Of a stretch of 64,000 nucleotides of DNA, positions 11,625 to 22,654 are shown piece by piece. Both the position numbers and the translations under genes were made by a program. Origin of the DNA: Aphanomyces cochlioides (lineage: Eukaryota > Oomycota > Saprolegniomycetes > Saprolegniales > Verrucalvaceae); NCBI GenBank assembly GCA_019828595.1, contig JAHQRK010000008.1, forward strand, positions 1,612,001 through 1,676,000, in the 5' to 3' direction. The first letter of the stretch is position 1. The number at the start of each line of letters is the position of its first letter. The notes under the pieces were generated by a model that ran no database searches, was not told the DNA's origin, and was given only the letters and a program-made list of their open reading frames with translations.

Positions 11625-12082
11625 TCAAAATTTCAGGTAAAGTTTTTGGGCGAAATCGAATCCAAAAATTTGGGTTTTCGAAAACTCTCTATTGTGAAAA
11701 TCCGTTATTTGATATTTTGTATTTTGATCAAAATAATACAAACCACGTATTATAATATCACGATAATTAAAATTTCGTGGATTCCCACGAAAATAAAATA
11801 ATCATTGGGAATTTGTGTGGATTATACGATGTTGGGGAAAATATTCTACTTTGAGTGGAATATTATTTATTGCATATTTGGCCTGTTTTGAAATAAATTA
11901 TTGCAATAAAATTTATGCAATATTTGGCATCGAGACAGTGCATTTTGCGATAATCAAAATTATGCAATAATTGATCAAAATATTGCGAATTATCTCAATA
12001 ATAGGTGGCATCCAGACGGACCCTAATCGAAAATCAAATTTAATTGTGCTCTCGATTTCACACACCTGCGACTTGGATGAAT

Positions 12083-13395
12083 TCAAGGCATCCTTCGTGA
12101 GCCACGCGGCTTCCGGGGCAACACGTTTGCGGCCTTTTGACGCTTTCTGGCTGGTACAGTCAAGACAGTCTCACGAGTTTGAATCCACGCTGCGACCCCA
12201 AGGCTCTTTTCGACGCAGTTTGTCGTTTGCATTTCAAATCGCTTCAACATGGCTGGCAATGACAGGGGCCAAGCTCCACAGGTACGAAATCCATTGCGAA
12301 ACATTCCACCAGAAACTTGTCGCAGGGATTGATCATTGAGTTTCTTGAAGGCACTACCAGCGATTGCGATTGCCTTCGACCTTGGCAATTCATCCTTGTT
12401 GCTCGCACGGAGGTATGTCGTCACGTTGTTCTTGATAACCGATTTGAAAGATCGGAAAATCGCGACATCCAGAGGCTGGAACAAGTGAGTCGCATTTGGA
12501 GGCAAGTAGACCAAAATGATTCCATAAGCCTCGCAAATCATTTCGTTATCCAAAGAATGGTGTGAGGAACAGTTGTCAAGGATAAGAATTGCTGTACGAC
12601 CTTGACGGCAGCGTAATTTCCACTCTCCAAAGGTAACCAGCCAATTGACAAATGCAGATGAATTCATGAAAGCTTTTGGGGTAGTTGTAATGAGAGCACC
12701 TTCAACTGGACACTCGTCCAAGACGCCTCTGTCACATGTCGTTCCTGGCAATATGAAGCCAGGCGGCACGAGTGTGCCATCCGCTGCAGCAGCCATCACA
12801 ATCGTTAAATGGTATGGTGTAGCCTTTTCATCAAGCCAAACATTTTGGGAGCCACGGATGGCTACAACTTTTTTGTTGCTTGACTTTGTCTTGAAGCTCG
12901 TTTCTTCAACATTGAAGACATCGCTAGCATTACATGAAAAGCCAAGCACAGCTTTTGTTAAGCAATTGAAATATGATATTATACCGTCTTTGGTAACCTT
13001 GTTGCGTCCTTTAGAAAGAGTTTGGGCAACACGATCCGTGACGACTGGGTTTCGGATGCAAAACTTTTGATACCAACCACGTGTAACCTTTCGAGGCACT
13101 CCACGTGTAATGAAAGGATTTCATTGGCACACTCAATGATATCAGCACGACTCACCGGCATTCCTCGACGTTGCATAGCGGCAATCCAGTCAACAATATC
13201 CTGTTCCAAATTTGTTGGAATGAGTTGTCGTGGCCCTGTCTTCTTGATTTCGACTCTACCATTCTCTCTTTTCATCTTTAGGTAGTGGAATAAGACAGCT
13301 CGAGATACAGTTGAACTGCGTGCGACGGCTGCCTTTGACTCTCCAGCCTCGACGCGCTGTATTGCTTCGAGGATTTCTTGGTATGTGGCAGGCAT
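12083..13395 (-). pseudogene. Pogo/CENP-B-like (DDE_1) transposase, frameshifted, first Asp changed
   Basis: The N-terminal part (13395 down to about 13090) has a psq-type helix-turn-helix (KAAVARSSTVSRAVLFHYLK) and the start of the CENP-B DNA-binding region. A one-base shift near 13090 moves the frame to the ORF 13099-12083, starting RKVTRGWYQKF. The catalytic region reads FNVEETSF where the family has NVDET, then LILDNCSSHH and FQPLDVAIF, so the first catalytic Asp is Glu here. The C-terminus is basic and Arg-rich. No clear terminal repeats found. Probably dead. Confidence 0.85.
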
Positions 13396-13504
13396 GGTGA
13401 AATTGAAGAAGTGAGCTAGTCAGTGCAATTTTATTCAAAATCGGCAATATAATACTGCCAAATCTCGTCAGTTATGACACGTGTTAAGACGTGCGTGTAA
13501 ATTA

Positions 13505-14086
13505 GGGTGGAGGAAATCGGCACTTTGGCATTTACACGCACGTGTTAACACGTGTTAATGCACGTGTTGCAACCCGGAGAGCCACACATTAACCATGTTT
13601 ATATAAGCGACCAACAACTACATGAATACGTGCAAGAAGTAAACCTTCATTGACGAGACTCTTTGTGAAGCATCAAATTCATTGTTTGTCGGATTGCATT
13701 TGATGACAAGGGGCTACCCCCAGTTAACGTTATTGGCAAGTTGCATTGCATATCCAACCATTGCCATCTGTGACAGAGCATGACCACAGAAATTGACGCA
13801 TTTAGCACGACTCGTAGAATAGTATTCATCATAATGATTCCACCACACTACGCTGTTCATTTTTCATTGACAAAGACAACGGAAGAATGAGGAGTACTGA
13901 CGAAAGGCGACCGGTCAAAGGCAAAACCACAACCGAAAGATCATCCGGAACTTATCCGGCGTGCGTGTAAACCAGGAGGCATTTGCACACACGTGTAAAC
14001 ACGTGTAAACACGTGCAAGTGTAAAACACCAACACGTGTGAACCTCCACCCTAGTGTAAATGCCAAAGTGCCGATTTACTCCACCC
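13505..14086. mobile_element. 582-bp MITE with CACGTG-rich subterminal repeats
   Basis: Inverted ends of about 33 bp: GGGTGGAGGAAATCGGCACT from 13505 and its complement ending at 14086, one mismatch, flanked by TA (13503-13504 and 14087-14088). Just inside each end, and just outside the left one, are arrays of ACACGTGT and ACGTGTAAAC motifs (13525-13570, 13985-14045), each a palindrome around CACGTG. The middle (13600-13950) has no recognised gene. Confidence 0.82.
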
Positions 14087-14638
14087 TAATGTCAACCGTC
14101 ACGGTCGTCACGGTAGACAAGATGTTTACGATGTCGACACGGTTGAACCGTATGGGTCGCTCTTTTTTGGTCGCCCGACTTCAAGTTGGGTGGGCTTCCA
14201 TATGTCGATGGTGGCTCTCTTTCGACGCACTTAATGTACCGAAGTATTCGCAATTAATAGAGTCCAAAAGACTTTGTGTTTGTTTTGGACACAAATTGCA
14301 GAGTTCGCCAATTCTCCACGATATACTGAAACCTGTGTAAACCAATAACTTCATATAATTAATAGCTTTAGTGAAAAGTAGATATATCAAATTAAAGAGG
14401 TATTCTGACATGAATGCCACTCAATTATGAATACATCGCACCCAAATGTGATATTCTTGTGTTTCTTTCACCATTAGGTGTGATTCTGGGGAATCACATT
14501 TTCCAAAATGTGAATTGTACTGTATTTGATTTAGCTTGATTTAAATATGACGTGTGTTTACACGTAGATTTCGAGTCAGATGTGATTTTCAATCATCATA
14601 GGCGTTTACAGCTCTGTGATTGGCCATTTTGGGTTGAT
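14087..14638. other. Spacer before the Crypton with a small double hairpin
   Basis: Non-coding. Two overlapping hairpins lie at 14479-14498 (TGTGATTC/GAATCACA, loop TGGG) and 14494-14513 (TCACATTTT/AAAATGTGA, loop CC). The 5' boundary of the Crypton must lie here, but these elements have no terminal inverted repeats, so I cannot place it. Confidence 0.45.
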
Positions 14639-16621
14639 ATGCCTCGAAAACGATCTGGGGAAGGAGCTTTGGGAGCAGAAGACGCAGCAGCCATAGCGGC
14701 GTCGTTGCGGGCAAAGCGTATTCGACCAAGCACGAAGAATGCATATGACTCAAAGATGAATGAAATTCTGTCGTACGTCAAAACAAATTTTCCCGGTGTT
14801 TTCATGGATGACCAACCTCAAATCCCGCTTCCTAAAGCTGCAATTTTATCATTCTTTGGCAACCTTGCAAAAGGTGCTCACGACTGCGATATGATGGACA
14901 GCTCTGTCGACAATCGAGTCATGTCGTTGTCTCATGTTGAAAGCTTTAGAAGTGCTCTTGTGAATTTCTACCGCAACAAGTCTATTGAGCTCCAACCTGA
15001 TGTCAACGCTGAACTCAACTCATTCCTTCAAGGTTATGCGAAAACAATCAATCAATTGAAGCAGCGAAGCTTGATAAAAGTTGCCGAAGGGAAAAGACAT
15101 CTGAAGTCAAATGGATATTCATTGATTGCCAATAAGCTCATGACACAAGTTCCATCATTGAAAGGTCAATCTTGGTCTGGAATCATTTTTTCTTGGAGTT
15201 TCTTCGTCATTATGTGGAATTTGATGAGTCGTTCAGATTCTATTGACAAAATTATGTTACAACATATTGAATGGTGTGAGGATGCATTGGTTATTGAAGA
15301 GCAGGGACACAAAGGTGATCAAACTGGTGAATCCAAATACGGGAAACACGTGTATGCTAATCCTTATCAACCAGCACTTTGCCCTGTATTGGCTCTAGCG
15401 GTGCGTCTATTTGGTTATCCTGAACGTAGAAATGGTTTGTTTCAATTGTTTATTGGACCTGACAATAAATCACGTTTTGGCCGCAGCCTTCGCCAAGTTT
15501 TGTCAAAATTAAGCGACTATGAGCTTCAATTGTTGGGTTGCCCCATCGGGGATATTGGAACACATAGCTTGCGCAAAGGGAGCAGTACGTTTGCTTTAGG
15601 ACAAGTGAATGGCCCCAATCCTGTCTCTGTTTTTCTTCGAATGGGCCAAAGCCTCAGTCAACTGAAAGACAGATATATTCACGTCGGCGAGGGTGCCGAT
15701 CAACTATGTGGTAGAATGGTTGCAGGATTGCCTTTCGATTCTGAGGAGTTCGGCGTATTGCCACCTCATTTCCCTCCAAGTCTGTCTGGCGAAATGAATC
15801 AGCAATGTTGGAGTCAAATTGTATGCGGCTACGATCAATATCCCGCTGGAGCAAAAACCATCTTTCCATTTTTGTTAGCATCCCTTCTACATCATGAAGA
15901 CTACTTACGAACAAATCTGAACGAGAATCATCCGATATTTGTAGCCCGTGTGTTCACAAACAACCGACTTCTTCATCGTTTGCGTGGCCAAACAATCCTT
16001 GCCATTGGAGCATCTCCCATCGCTAATCTCAAAGCCACAGGCATACTGCCTCATTTGGCAATTCCAGGCAAAATAAAAAAAATGATTGAGACGCTCGGTT
16101 TGATGGAAACTCGGATTTGCAGTTTGGAATCCAGCTTGAAAATTGAGAGCGAGAAATTACTCCGTTCTATCAAAGACGATGTTCCCATTCTGGTCGCACA
16201 AGAGATTCGTAAGAGTTTAGTCGTTGAAGGTGCTGTGCCATTTTCTCTGCGAGATATGGATGGCCTACGTTCGGAATTATTTGCTTGCATTGATGCTAGG
16301 TTGACTGATTTCACGAATTGTCAAATTCCAGTCCAAACTGCGACGTCTGAATTGAACGAGCCAGTCAACTTGGAGTGGAAGGCGTGGTGCTGGAACGATG
16401 GTTTGATTGCACACTGTGTCCCTGAGAATTGGGAATTTCCAGTCCTACTCACTGTTAAAGCAATGTGGAATTTGTGGTTCTACGGCAACAAAACCTCTGG
16501 TATCCGTCCGTATCGATGCATCACTATGCGAGATTTGAACCATCAATATCATATGAGGCACACTAGAACGTCTATCGTTATGAAATCCTTGATTGACTGC
16601 TGTAGAGAGAGCTCTGATTAG
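14639..16621 (+). CDS. Crypton-type tyrosine recombinase (660 aa), intact
   Basis: Transposon-encoded tyrosine recombinase that moves a Crypton by site-specific recombination through a circular intermediate. The ATG at 14639 (MPRKRSGEG) is chosen; the frame is open upstream to 14552 but without ATG. Residues 30-140 form the SAM-like core-binding part (STKNAYDSKMNEIL). The catalytic set is visible: Arg198 (MSRSDSI), Lys225 (QGHKGDQTGE), His309-x-x-Arg312 (GTHSLRKGSS) and Tyr346 (LKDRYIHVG). The long C-terminal tail (about residues 360-660) matches oomycete Crypton proteins in layout. No stop or frameshift; a possible extension is noted at 16659. Confidence 0.9.
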   Translation: MPRKRSGEGALGAEDAAAIAASLRAKRIRPSTKNAYDSKMNEILSYVKTNFPGVFMDDQPQIPLPKAAILSFFGNLAKGAHDCDMMDSSVDNRVMSLSHVESFRSALVNFYRNKSIELQPDVNAELNSFLQGYAKTINQLKQRSLIKVAEGKRHLKSNGYSLIANKLMTQVPSLKGQSWSGIIFSWSFFVIMWNLMSRSDSIDKIMLQHIEWCEDALVIEEQGHKGDQTGESKYGKHVYANPYQPALCPVLALAVRLFGYPERRNGLFQLFIGPDNKSRFGRSLRQVLSKLSDYELQLLGCPIGDIGTHSLRKGSSTFALGQVNGPNPVSVFLRMGQSLSQLKDRYIHVGEGADQLCGRMVAGLPFDSEEFGVLPPHFPPSLSGEMNQQCWSQIVCGYDQYPAGAKTIFPFLLASLLHHEDYLRTNLNENHPIFVARVFTNNRLLHRLRGQTILAIGASPIANLKATGILPHLAIPGKIKKMIETLGLMETRICSLESSLKIESEKLLRSIKDDVPILVAQEIRKSLVVEGAVPFSLRDMDGLRSELFACIDARLTDFTNCQIPVQTATSELNEPVNLEWKAWCWNDGLIAHCVPENWEFPVLLTVKAMWNLWFYGNKTSGIRPYRCITMRDLNHQYHMRHTRTSIVMKSLIDCCRESSD

Positions 16622-16658
16622 TGTTGGCCCAAAATGAGCTGCAAAAACAATTTCCGAT

Positions 16659-16820
16659 ATGTCTATTGCAATGTCAGATGAACTCTTTGAAGCGGCGTAC
16701 TCCGTGCTCATCAACAGGCTGTATCCCAGCTCTATTCCCAGTCGTGAGGAACATCTTACTTGCGGAACTATTTACAACCGCTTGGTCAAGTTCAAACGAA
16801 GCACGCAGCATCACTCATAA
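16659..16820 (+). CDS. Short acidic ORF after the Crypton gene (53 codons)
   Basis: Reads MSIAMSDELFEAAYSVLI and ends KRSTQHHS. It lies 37 nt after the recombinase stop, in a different frame, and may be a last exon or a frameshifted tail of the recombinase. No convincing splice junction found. Confidence 0.3.
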   Translation: MSIAMSDELFEAAYSVLINRLYPSSIPSREEHLTCGTIYNRLVKFKRSTQHHS

Positions 16821-17482
16821 CACTCATGTATGCCATTTGTCTAAGGAATGTAGTGTCAACACAATGAGATTCATCTATCCATCTGACCTACTTGAAGACA
16901 AGCAATCCCTTTTTGTTTTGAGCATGGCCATTTGAGACTCCACTTGTCCAAAGATACATCTCCTTGCTTGACATTTGATGAACTGGAGCGTGGATGTGGA
17001 TTAACACACCGCAAAGCAAACGACACAGACACAACTCCGCGGTTCAAATCATGATGAAGCTGCTTGTCTTGAACGAGAGGATCAACACACCACGGTGCTG
17101 ACGTTCTTGATGTCACGCTCTGTTGATCAATACGATTTCTTTTGCTCACTCTGCACTAAATAAATATTGACCAATCATGTTTGGTTTTGGGAAGTGATTC
17201 CTTCATATCACATTCACCGGAGTTATATACATTTTTGCTGCAAATTGTGGTAAAATTGTGTTGCAAATCAGAAAAAGTCGCAAATCATACACCGGTCAAT
17301 CGCAAATAGGTACAATGGACTTGAAAAAGACAAAGCACCTTTATAAAATATAGGAATTGACAGTTGGGCTTCTGGATGGTCTCGTGGACTATCAGTTTCG
17401 GTGATATTTGCTCTGATACTAAAGATGATAACCAAATATATATGAATTTTTACAATTATTGAAATCGGCAAGAATGGAACAA
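16821..17482. other. Non-coding spacer
   Basis: No gene or repeat recognised; increasingly AT-rich toward 17480, where the Tc1-like pseudogene on the minus strand ends. Confidence 0.35.
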
Positions 17483-18369
17483 TCACACACCATTGTTGGC
17501 TTCGTTATCATCGCTGCTCTCGCTGCAGTCATCATTTCCACATGAAGGCGAGTCCATGGCAGAGTCGCTGAAGACATCATCACCGATTTCTTCCACTGCA
17601 TCTGCCTCACGAAGCTTTTTGTCCAAGGCAAGGAGGTACGTATTCGAGTTCTCGATCGTGTAATGGATTATTGCACCGTCTAGACACCAGAAGGCGTCGT
17701 CAAGGCGTTGTCGGACCTAAGAGAAAGTGGTGTCGGATGTGTAGGCACGACCAACTTACCCTTGACGTTCGCCCAAATCATTTCAATTGGCTGCAGCTCC
17801 GAGAAACTCAGTGGATTGTAAACGACGTCGTGACCACGATCCATTGCCATGCTAACAACAAATGGTTGGACATGCTGACCAATATGCTCTCTAAGGCGAG
17901 ACCACATCGTAAACTTGTAATCATCCTTCGAAATATCTGCAATGCCGTAGTCTAAGCAAGCCTGATATACTTCAGATTTCATCATGTTGTCTCTGGGAGT
18001 TGTCTCAGGCTCCCTTTATGGTATTTTGTGTTATCCATGACAAAAAACAATTGTAAATCCAAGGGATTCGACTTCTCCAACAATGAACTTGAAACAAGCG
18101 ACAAAGAAGTCATGGTTCAACATCGCGTGATAGTCTTAGACGGTCTTGCCATTCTTCTACCCGCCCTCAAAGATATGGAGACCAACCAAGAAATGGGTGC
18201 CGTCATGTAATATACACGCAATAAAGCACAGTCGGCGGCCCTTGTTCTTGACTTTCGTTGTTTCTGGATCATTGGGGTCGTAGAGGCTGATGTCGTGACA
18301 AGAATAGTGCTGGTGAATGAAGCTCTCGTCGAGATAACGACAGGACGTCGAGCCTCCTTTAAAAAACAT
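17483..18369 (-). pseudogene. Tc1/IS630-like (DDE_3) transposase pseudogene
   Basis: Minus strand, in order: CRYLDESFIHQHYS (first Asp), KGRRLCFIA, then after a shift NHDFFVACFKFIVGEVE, FVMDNTKYHKG (second Asp), again shifted SEVYQACLDYGI, and VVYNPLSFSELQPIEMIWAN (Glu). A GT...AG intron after NVKG leads to RQRLDDAFW and an acidic tail ending at 17483. At least two frame changes separate the pieces, and the N-terminal helix-turn-helix is not found. No terminal repeats identified. Confidence 0.82.
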
Positions 18370-18700
18370 AACTAGTTTGAGCTCAAACGAAGTTATACAA
18401 CAAAAATTAGAAGCAAATGAGATTTGTCTTCGATATTGTATGCCAGCACGACTGAGCCTTCAAATTATAATACCCTTCACATTTTATGCCATATCTTATG
18501 CAAATACACTTATAATTATTCGCCAAGATTTCGGGGCTCACTGATCTCTGGGATAGATGTCGAGGACGACGATGTACAAGATGACACTCAGGAGAACTAG
18601 AGACGTTGGAAGAAATCATAAGATAACGAGTAATCTCTAAACACATTATTTCGTTGACTGACAACGATACCGGTGATGTACAGCATTGACAGCTTATTCA
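18370..18700. other. Spacer between two transposase pseudogenes
   Basis: May include the lost N-terminal half of the Tc1-like transposase, but nothing is readable. Confidence 0.3.
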
Positions 18701-20219
18701 GCGCAGGGGTTGCCTCCAGCGAGTATGAAGCCAACAAAGTTGTTGTCGGAAGCACTTCGGAAGTTTCGACGAGCTTGAGAAAGCTGTGTCAGCTTTAGGC
18801 CGCCCATGCAAGCGACGCCAGACGAATAAAATGCCCGCTACTGGTGTTGGCAAATATCACAATGGAGGTGTTGTTGAAAGTGGTCAACATGTATGACATG
18901 GTGCTTGTTCTTGCCTCCAACATTGATTGTCTGGGGAAGACCACAATCACGAGCATGTTCTTGTCGCCTACCGAGAACAGTCGCGTTTGTATCGATGGTC
19001 TAATGAAATGTGGGCTAGCGAAACCCGGTGCAAACCTAATGACTGACGGGGCTGGCGCTTTTGTCGTTGCTGCAAGCGCTGTGGATATGAATCATGTGCT
19101 TTGCGTAAAGCACTACGCGACTACACTACTAGGCACTCATGCTGGTATGAATGACGCAGTCCACAAGTGCTATCTGTCTGATGCTTTGTCTTTGCTGTTC
19201 GACGTGTTCCCACATGCAGCGACTTCATCCACCTATGCTTGGAGACGTACAAGATGTATCCCAAGGCTCTTCAATGGTTGACGCAACTCGAAAAGAATAA
19301 GCACAAGATATGTGCGACGTTCACGTCTCCAACATTCACTGCTGGTCATTGTACAACTCAACGCAGTGAAAGTAATAATGCAAGGATCAAGCAAAATGAC
19401 ACCCAGAAACTGAAAATTGCGAGATTCAACTTGTTTGAGCTTGCCAACCACATCTTATCTGTGATTGTACGACAAGAACATGAGAGTTTCCGTGAAATTG
19501 AGCATTGTGTGAAGAAAGGAATGCAATGGTCATCTTTTGTTGATGCTGCATGGACAAAAAGTCACAATTCACTTACGTCAGTTTATTCATGTTACGCTGG
19601 GTCCTCTGCTTGTGTGGATTCGTACAATGTTTATCGTCATGGCACAAATCATTTAGTGCACCAAACAACGTATACTCCAATGGACGGCATCCTGAGTGCA
19701 ATTGCGCCTTCTATACTTCATCATATCTTCCTTGTATTGGAATTTGCTCGGCGTTTGGCTTGCGATCGGACGAATTGTTTGTATCATCAAACTTACATCC
19801 CCGCTGGCGACTCCAAGAACATCCTCTGTACAGCAAAGTTCTCCTTCATCTCGGCCTTACCTCTCATCCATCTATGTCCGACGAGTCCTTTCAAGCAAGA
19901 ACTACTCAAGCACAAGTGATGAGCAAGCCACGTTTGACTACGAAATGTACCGCAATATTCAGACACCTCGCACGGAGGAACACCGATATGCGCCATTGCT
20001 AGAGTTGGCAACTGAGCATGTGAATTTGACAGCCAAAGCAAAGGATGACCACATCTATCGAAAAACAATGCTATACCTATCAAGGATGATCAATGAAGCG
20101 CGTGAAAGAGATGATTCAACTGGCGTGACGAATGGAAACAACCTCGACAGCATCCTTCCACCATCAAAGCTGAAGGTACGTCCAGGACGCCAAAAAGCAC
20201 GAAGAATAAATCAATATTA
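18701..20219 (+). pseudogene. Mutator-like (MULE) transposase pseudogene with SWIM finger
   Basis: Three frames are needed. Frame one (18844-19281) carries the core: LMTDGAGAFVVAASAV then LCVKHYATTLL. Frame two (from 19239) has GHCTTQRSESNNARIK, the strongly conserved MULE block. Frame three (about 19660-19900) has a SWIM-like zinc finger, HPECNCAFYTSSYLPC, in which the usual final His is Ile. The last piece, to the stop at 20219, is a charged tail (EEHRYAPLLELATEHV). Frame changes and the damaged finger point to a dead copy. Confidence 0.78.
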
Positions 20220-20220
20220 A

Positions 20221-20790
20221 ATCACTGCAAGCGCTCTAACCCATATCAATACATGTCAATTCATTGTGTCTTACTGTCCCGGTCATTCTCTGACTTGAGC
20301 TGCGTCGGTATTTCTTTCACGGTCAGAATCTCACAAAAACTGCTTCACAATCAGTCGATCGTTTACTCCAGGTGCAGGTGGTAGGAAAAGTACGATGATC
20401 ACATCCAAATTGAATATCTACAGGCAATTTAATCCATGTTAACAAACATGAATTCATTCTACCTTACTTTCGAGGCCGGTGTCATATTCAAGATACGTCG
20501 CGTTCGGTCGTTGCGTTGCTTTAAGCCAAGGTCGTCGAAGGTCGCCCAAAAAGGCGAAGTTTATATCCAATGTGAATCCCTACAAGCGCTCGAATCCTTG
20601 TTAATAAACAGCAATCCATTGTTTCACTGCCACTCTCTCATTCAAGCTCCGTCACGATCGCTCTTCGCGTTGCTCCAGAATCATGATATCGAGAAAGCAC
20701 ACAAAATAAACCCACATAGAACCACTGCAAGCGCTCTAATGCTTATTAATATACTTCGAAGTACTTCAATTCATTATAACGTAGAGTGCC
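20221..20790. repeat. Degenerate repeats behind the MULE
   Basis: Three related blocks begin near 20224, 20579 and 20722 with ACTGCAAGCGCTCTAA-like sequence, followed 25-45 bases later by CAATTCATT or CAATCCATT. Spacing is irregular (about 355 and 143 bp). The function is unclear; they could be subterminal repeats of the MULE. Confidence 0.5.
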
Positions 20791-20966
20791 AGTGATCGGC
20801 CGCTGTGCTAGGATCGGCCGCTTTGGTCGGCCAATAGAAATGTCATATTTCTCTAATTGGTTAAAACAAAATCCTGCCCAAATTGATATCATTGAAACTT
20901 TATATTTCGTTGTACATTCAAAACAATAAGTTTATACAGGAAAATTTGAGTGCGAAATTGAATGGC

Positions 20967-22361
20967 ATGGCGCCAAAAACGGCGTACACGAGTACTCAAA
21001 TGGACATGGCTGTGAAGGAGGTACTCCAAAAAAAGAGGACCGCGAAAGAAATAGCCACTGCATACAAGATTCCGATTCGAACACTCAGAAGATATTGCAC
21101 CGCTGCCCGAGAGGGAAAAGTCATGTCGAGGAAACGTCAAGGTCCCGCTCCTGTTTTACGCGATGAGTTCGAGATGGACATTGTCACATGGATCAAGGCG
21201 ATGCAACAAGACGGGAATGCGGTACAACGTATGGAGGTTTTGGAAAAGGCAACGGAATCGTTGACTATTGCACGACAAAAACCTGTGAAGCCAGTAACAT
21301 CAGGATGGTACCGTGGTTTCATGCACCGCCACCAAGATTTGAAGACGACAAATGCCCAAGTCTTGCAACGAAAAAGAGCCAACGTCGACGAAGAGGGTGT
21401 GGTCAACTTTTTCCACCAACTCGTACATGCTCTGCCAAGAGTCGAAATGGATCCATCACGAATTTTCAACATGGACTAAACATGCTTCGATTCAAGAAGA
21501 AGGAGCAAGAAAGTTGTGGTGGCAGCATCATCAAAGAAGACCTACATAGACGAGCCAGCTGTGACGAGCCATATTTCCATCATCGCTTGTGTTGGGGCCA
21601 ATGGTGTCAAGTTACCTCCGCTCTTTATTTTGCCTGGTGAGAGGGTCCAAACCGCATTGTGCGATGGTTTGACTGTGCCTGGGTCGGCTGTGACGACTTC
21701 CGCAAAAGGCTGGATCAACTCATATATTTGCCGGAGTTGGCTCGAGATGTTTGATCGAGCGTTACCACCGTCTACCAAGAAGCCTGTCCTCCTTATCATG
21801 GATGGGTGCTCGTCTCATTACTACGGCGAAATTTTCCAGAATGCAATGGATCTTGGAATCTTACTTATGTATCTGCCACCAAACTCGACCCACCTATTTC
21901 AACCTCTGGACGTCACAGTGTTTCGCCCATTCAAGATGCGAGTACGAAGATGCATTGATGAAGACAAGTGGCATGATGTGTTCACCAATGTCTCGAAACA
22001 GCGAGCCGTGTCAGTAGCATGTCGTGCATGGATGGAAAGTGTCAAAGAAACCACTGTTGTCAAGGGTTTTGAAACGACAGGCATTTTCCCTCCATCAATC
22101 GACCAGATGATGAGCCATGTCAAGCGATTTACACCAGGTGAAGAAACGGAATGCGACGCAGATTTCTCTTGGATTGAACGAATCCAATTGAATCGGAAAA
22201 CTAATCTTTTGCTCCCCCCAAAACCAAAAAAGCGTCAAATCAAGCGAAAGACGATGACAGTTGGTGGTAAATTCATTACCTCTGACTATCATCAGGTGTT
22301 GCAGGAGCAAAGTGCACAAAAGAAGACACTGAAAGGGTACTCTCAAATAGTTCCTGTGTAA
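20967..22361 (+). pseudogene. Pogo/CENP-B-like (DDE_1) transposase with a single nonsense codon
   Basis: ATG 20967 (MAPKTAYTST). A psq-like helix-turn-helix (TAKEIATAYKIPIRTLRRY), the CENP-B type DNA-binding part (SGWYRGFMHRH), then the catalytic core. The frame is open from 20967 to 22361 except for one TAA at 21477-21479, directly after FNMD, exactly where the family has the Glu of NMDET. The same frame resumes with TCFDSRRRSKK. Other catalytic blocks are whole: LLIMDGCSSHY and LFQPLDVTVF. One base change from GAA would explain the stop. No terminal repeats identified. Confidence 0.9.
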
Positions 22362-22650
22362 AGTGTTAATACATAATTGCATTTTAAAAAGGTTTTACCC
22401 CCGCACTGCTCTTATTGCCCCTTCACCCCTCACACGCTTAATTGCATGCTACTTCCACAAGATCCCCAACATTTCGCCGGCTAAACCCATGGACCACTAT
22501 ATAGCGGAGGTATCCTCAGACTGGTGTTGCCTGCGAAAACATGGTACCGGTATCGCTTCGTATAATATGTACATATGATTATACAATACAGTTCATTTGT
22601 CCATATGGACTGTACACCTGGGTAATACTGTACAAATGGCAAGAGGTGCC
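22362..22650. other. Short spacer
   Basis: Contains GTCCATATGGAC and other small palindromic runs near 22560-22640; no gene. Confidence 0.3.
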
Positions 22651-22654
22651 GCAT

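Larger units (their letters stand above)
7733..12023. mobile_element. PIF/Harbinger-like element split by two mariner insertions
   Basis: The left end GGGCCTGTCTGGATGCCA (7733-7750) and the reverse complement of the right end (12006-12023, GGGTCCGTCTGGATGCCA) match at 16 of 18 bases. Both are flanked by TAA (7730-7732, 12024-12026), the 3-bp target duplication typical of PIF/Harbinger and Tourist-like MITEs. A second inverted pair just inside (TAGAGAGTTTTCGAA near 9046 and its complement near 11675) supports one element. Without the two mariners it would be about 1.16 kb. It has no Harbinger transposase; its middle (10959-11624) holds ORF pieces of an unidentified gene. The right arm (11625-12005) is AT-rich and contains a further partial copy of the terminal motif at 11929-11948. 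Confidence 0.6.
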
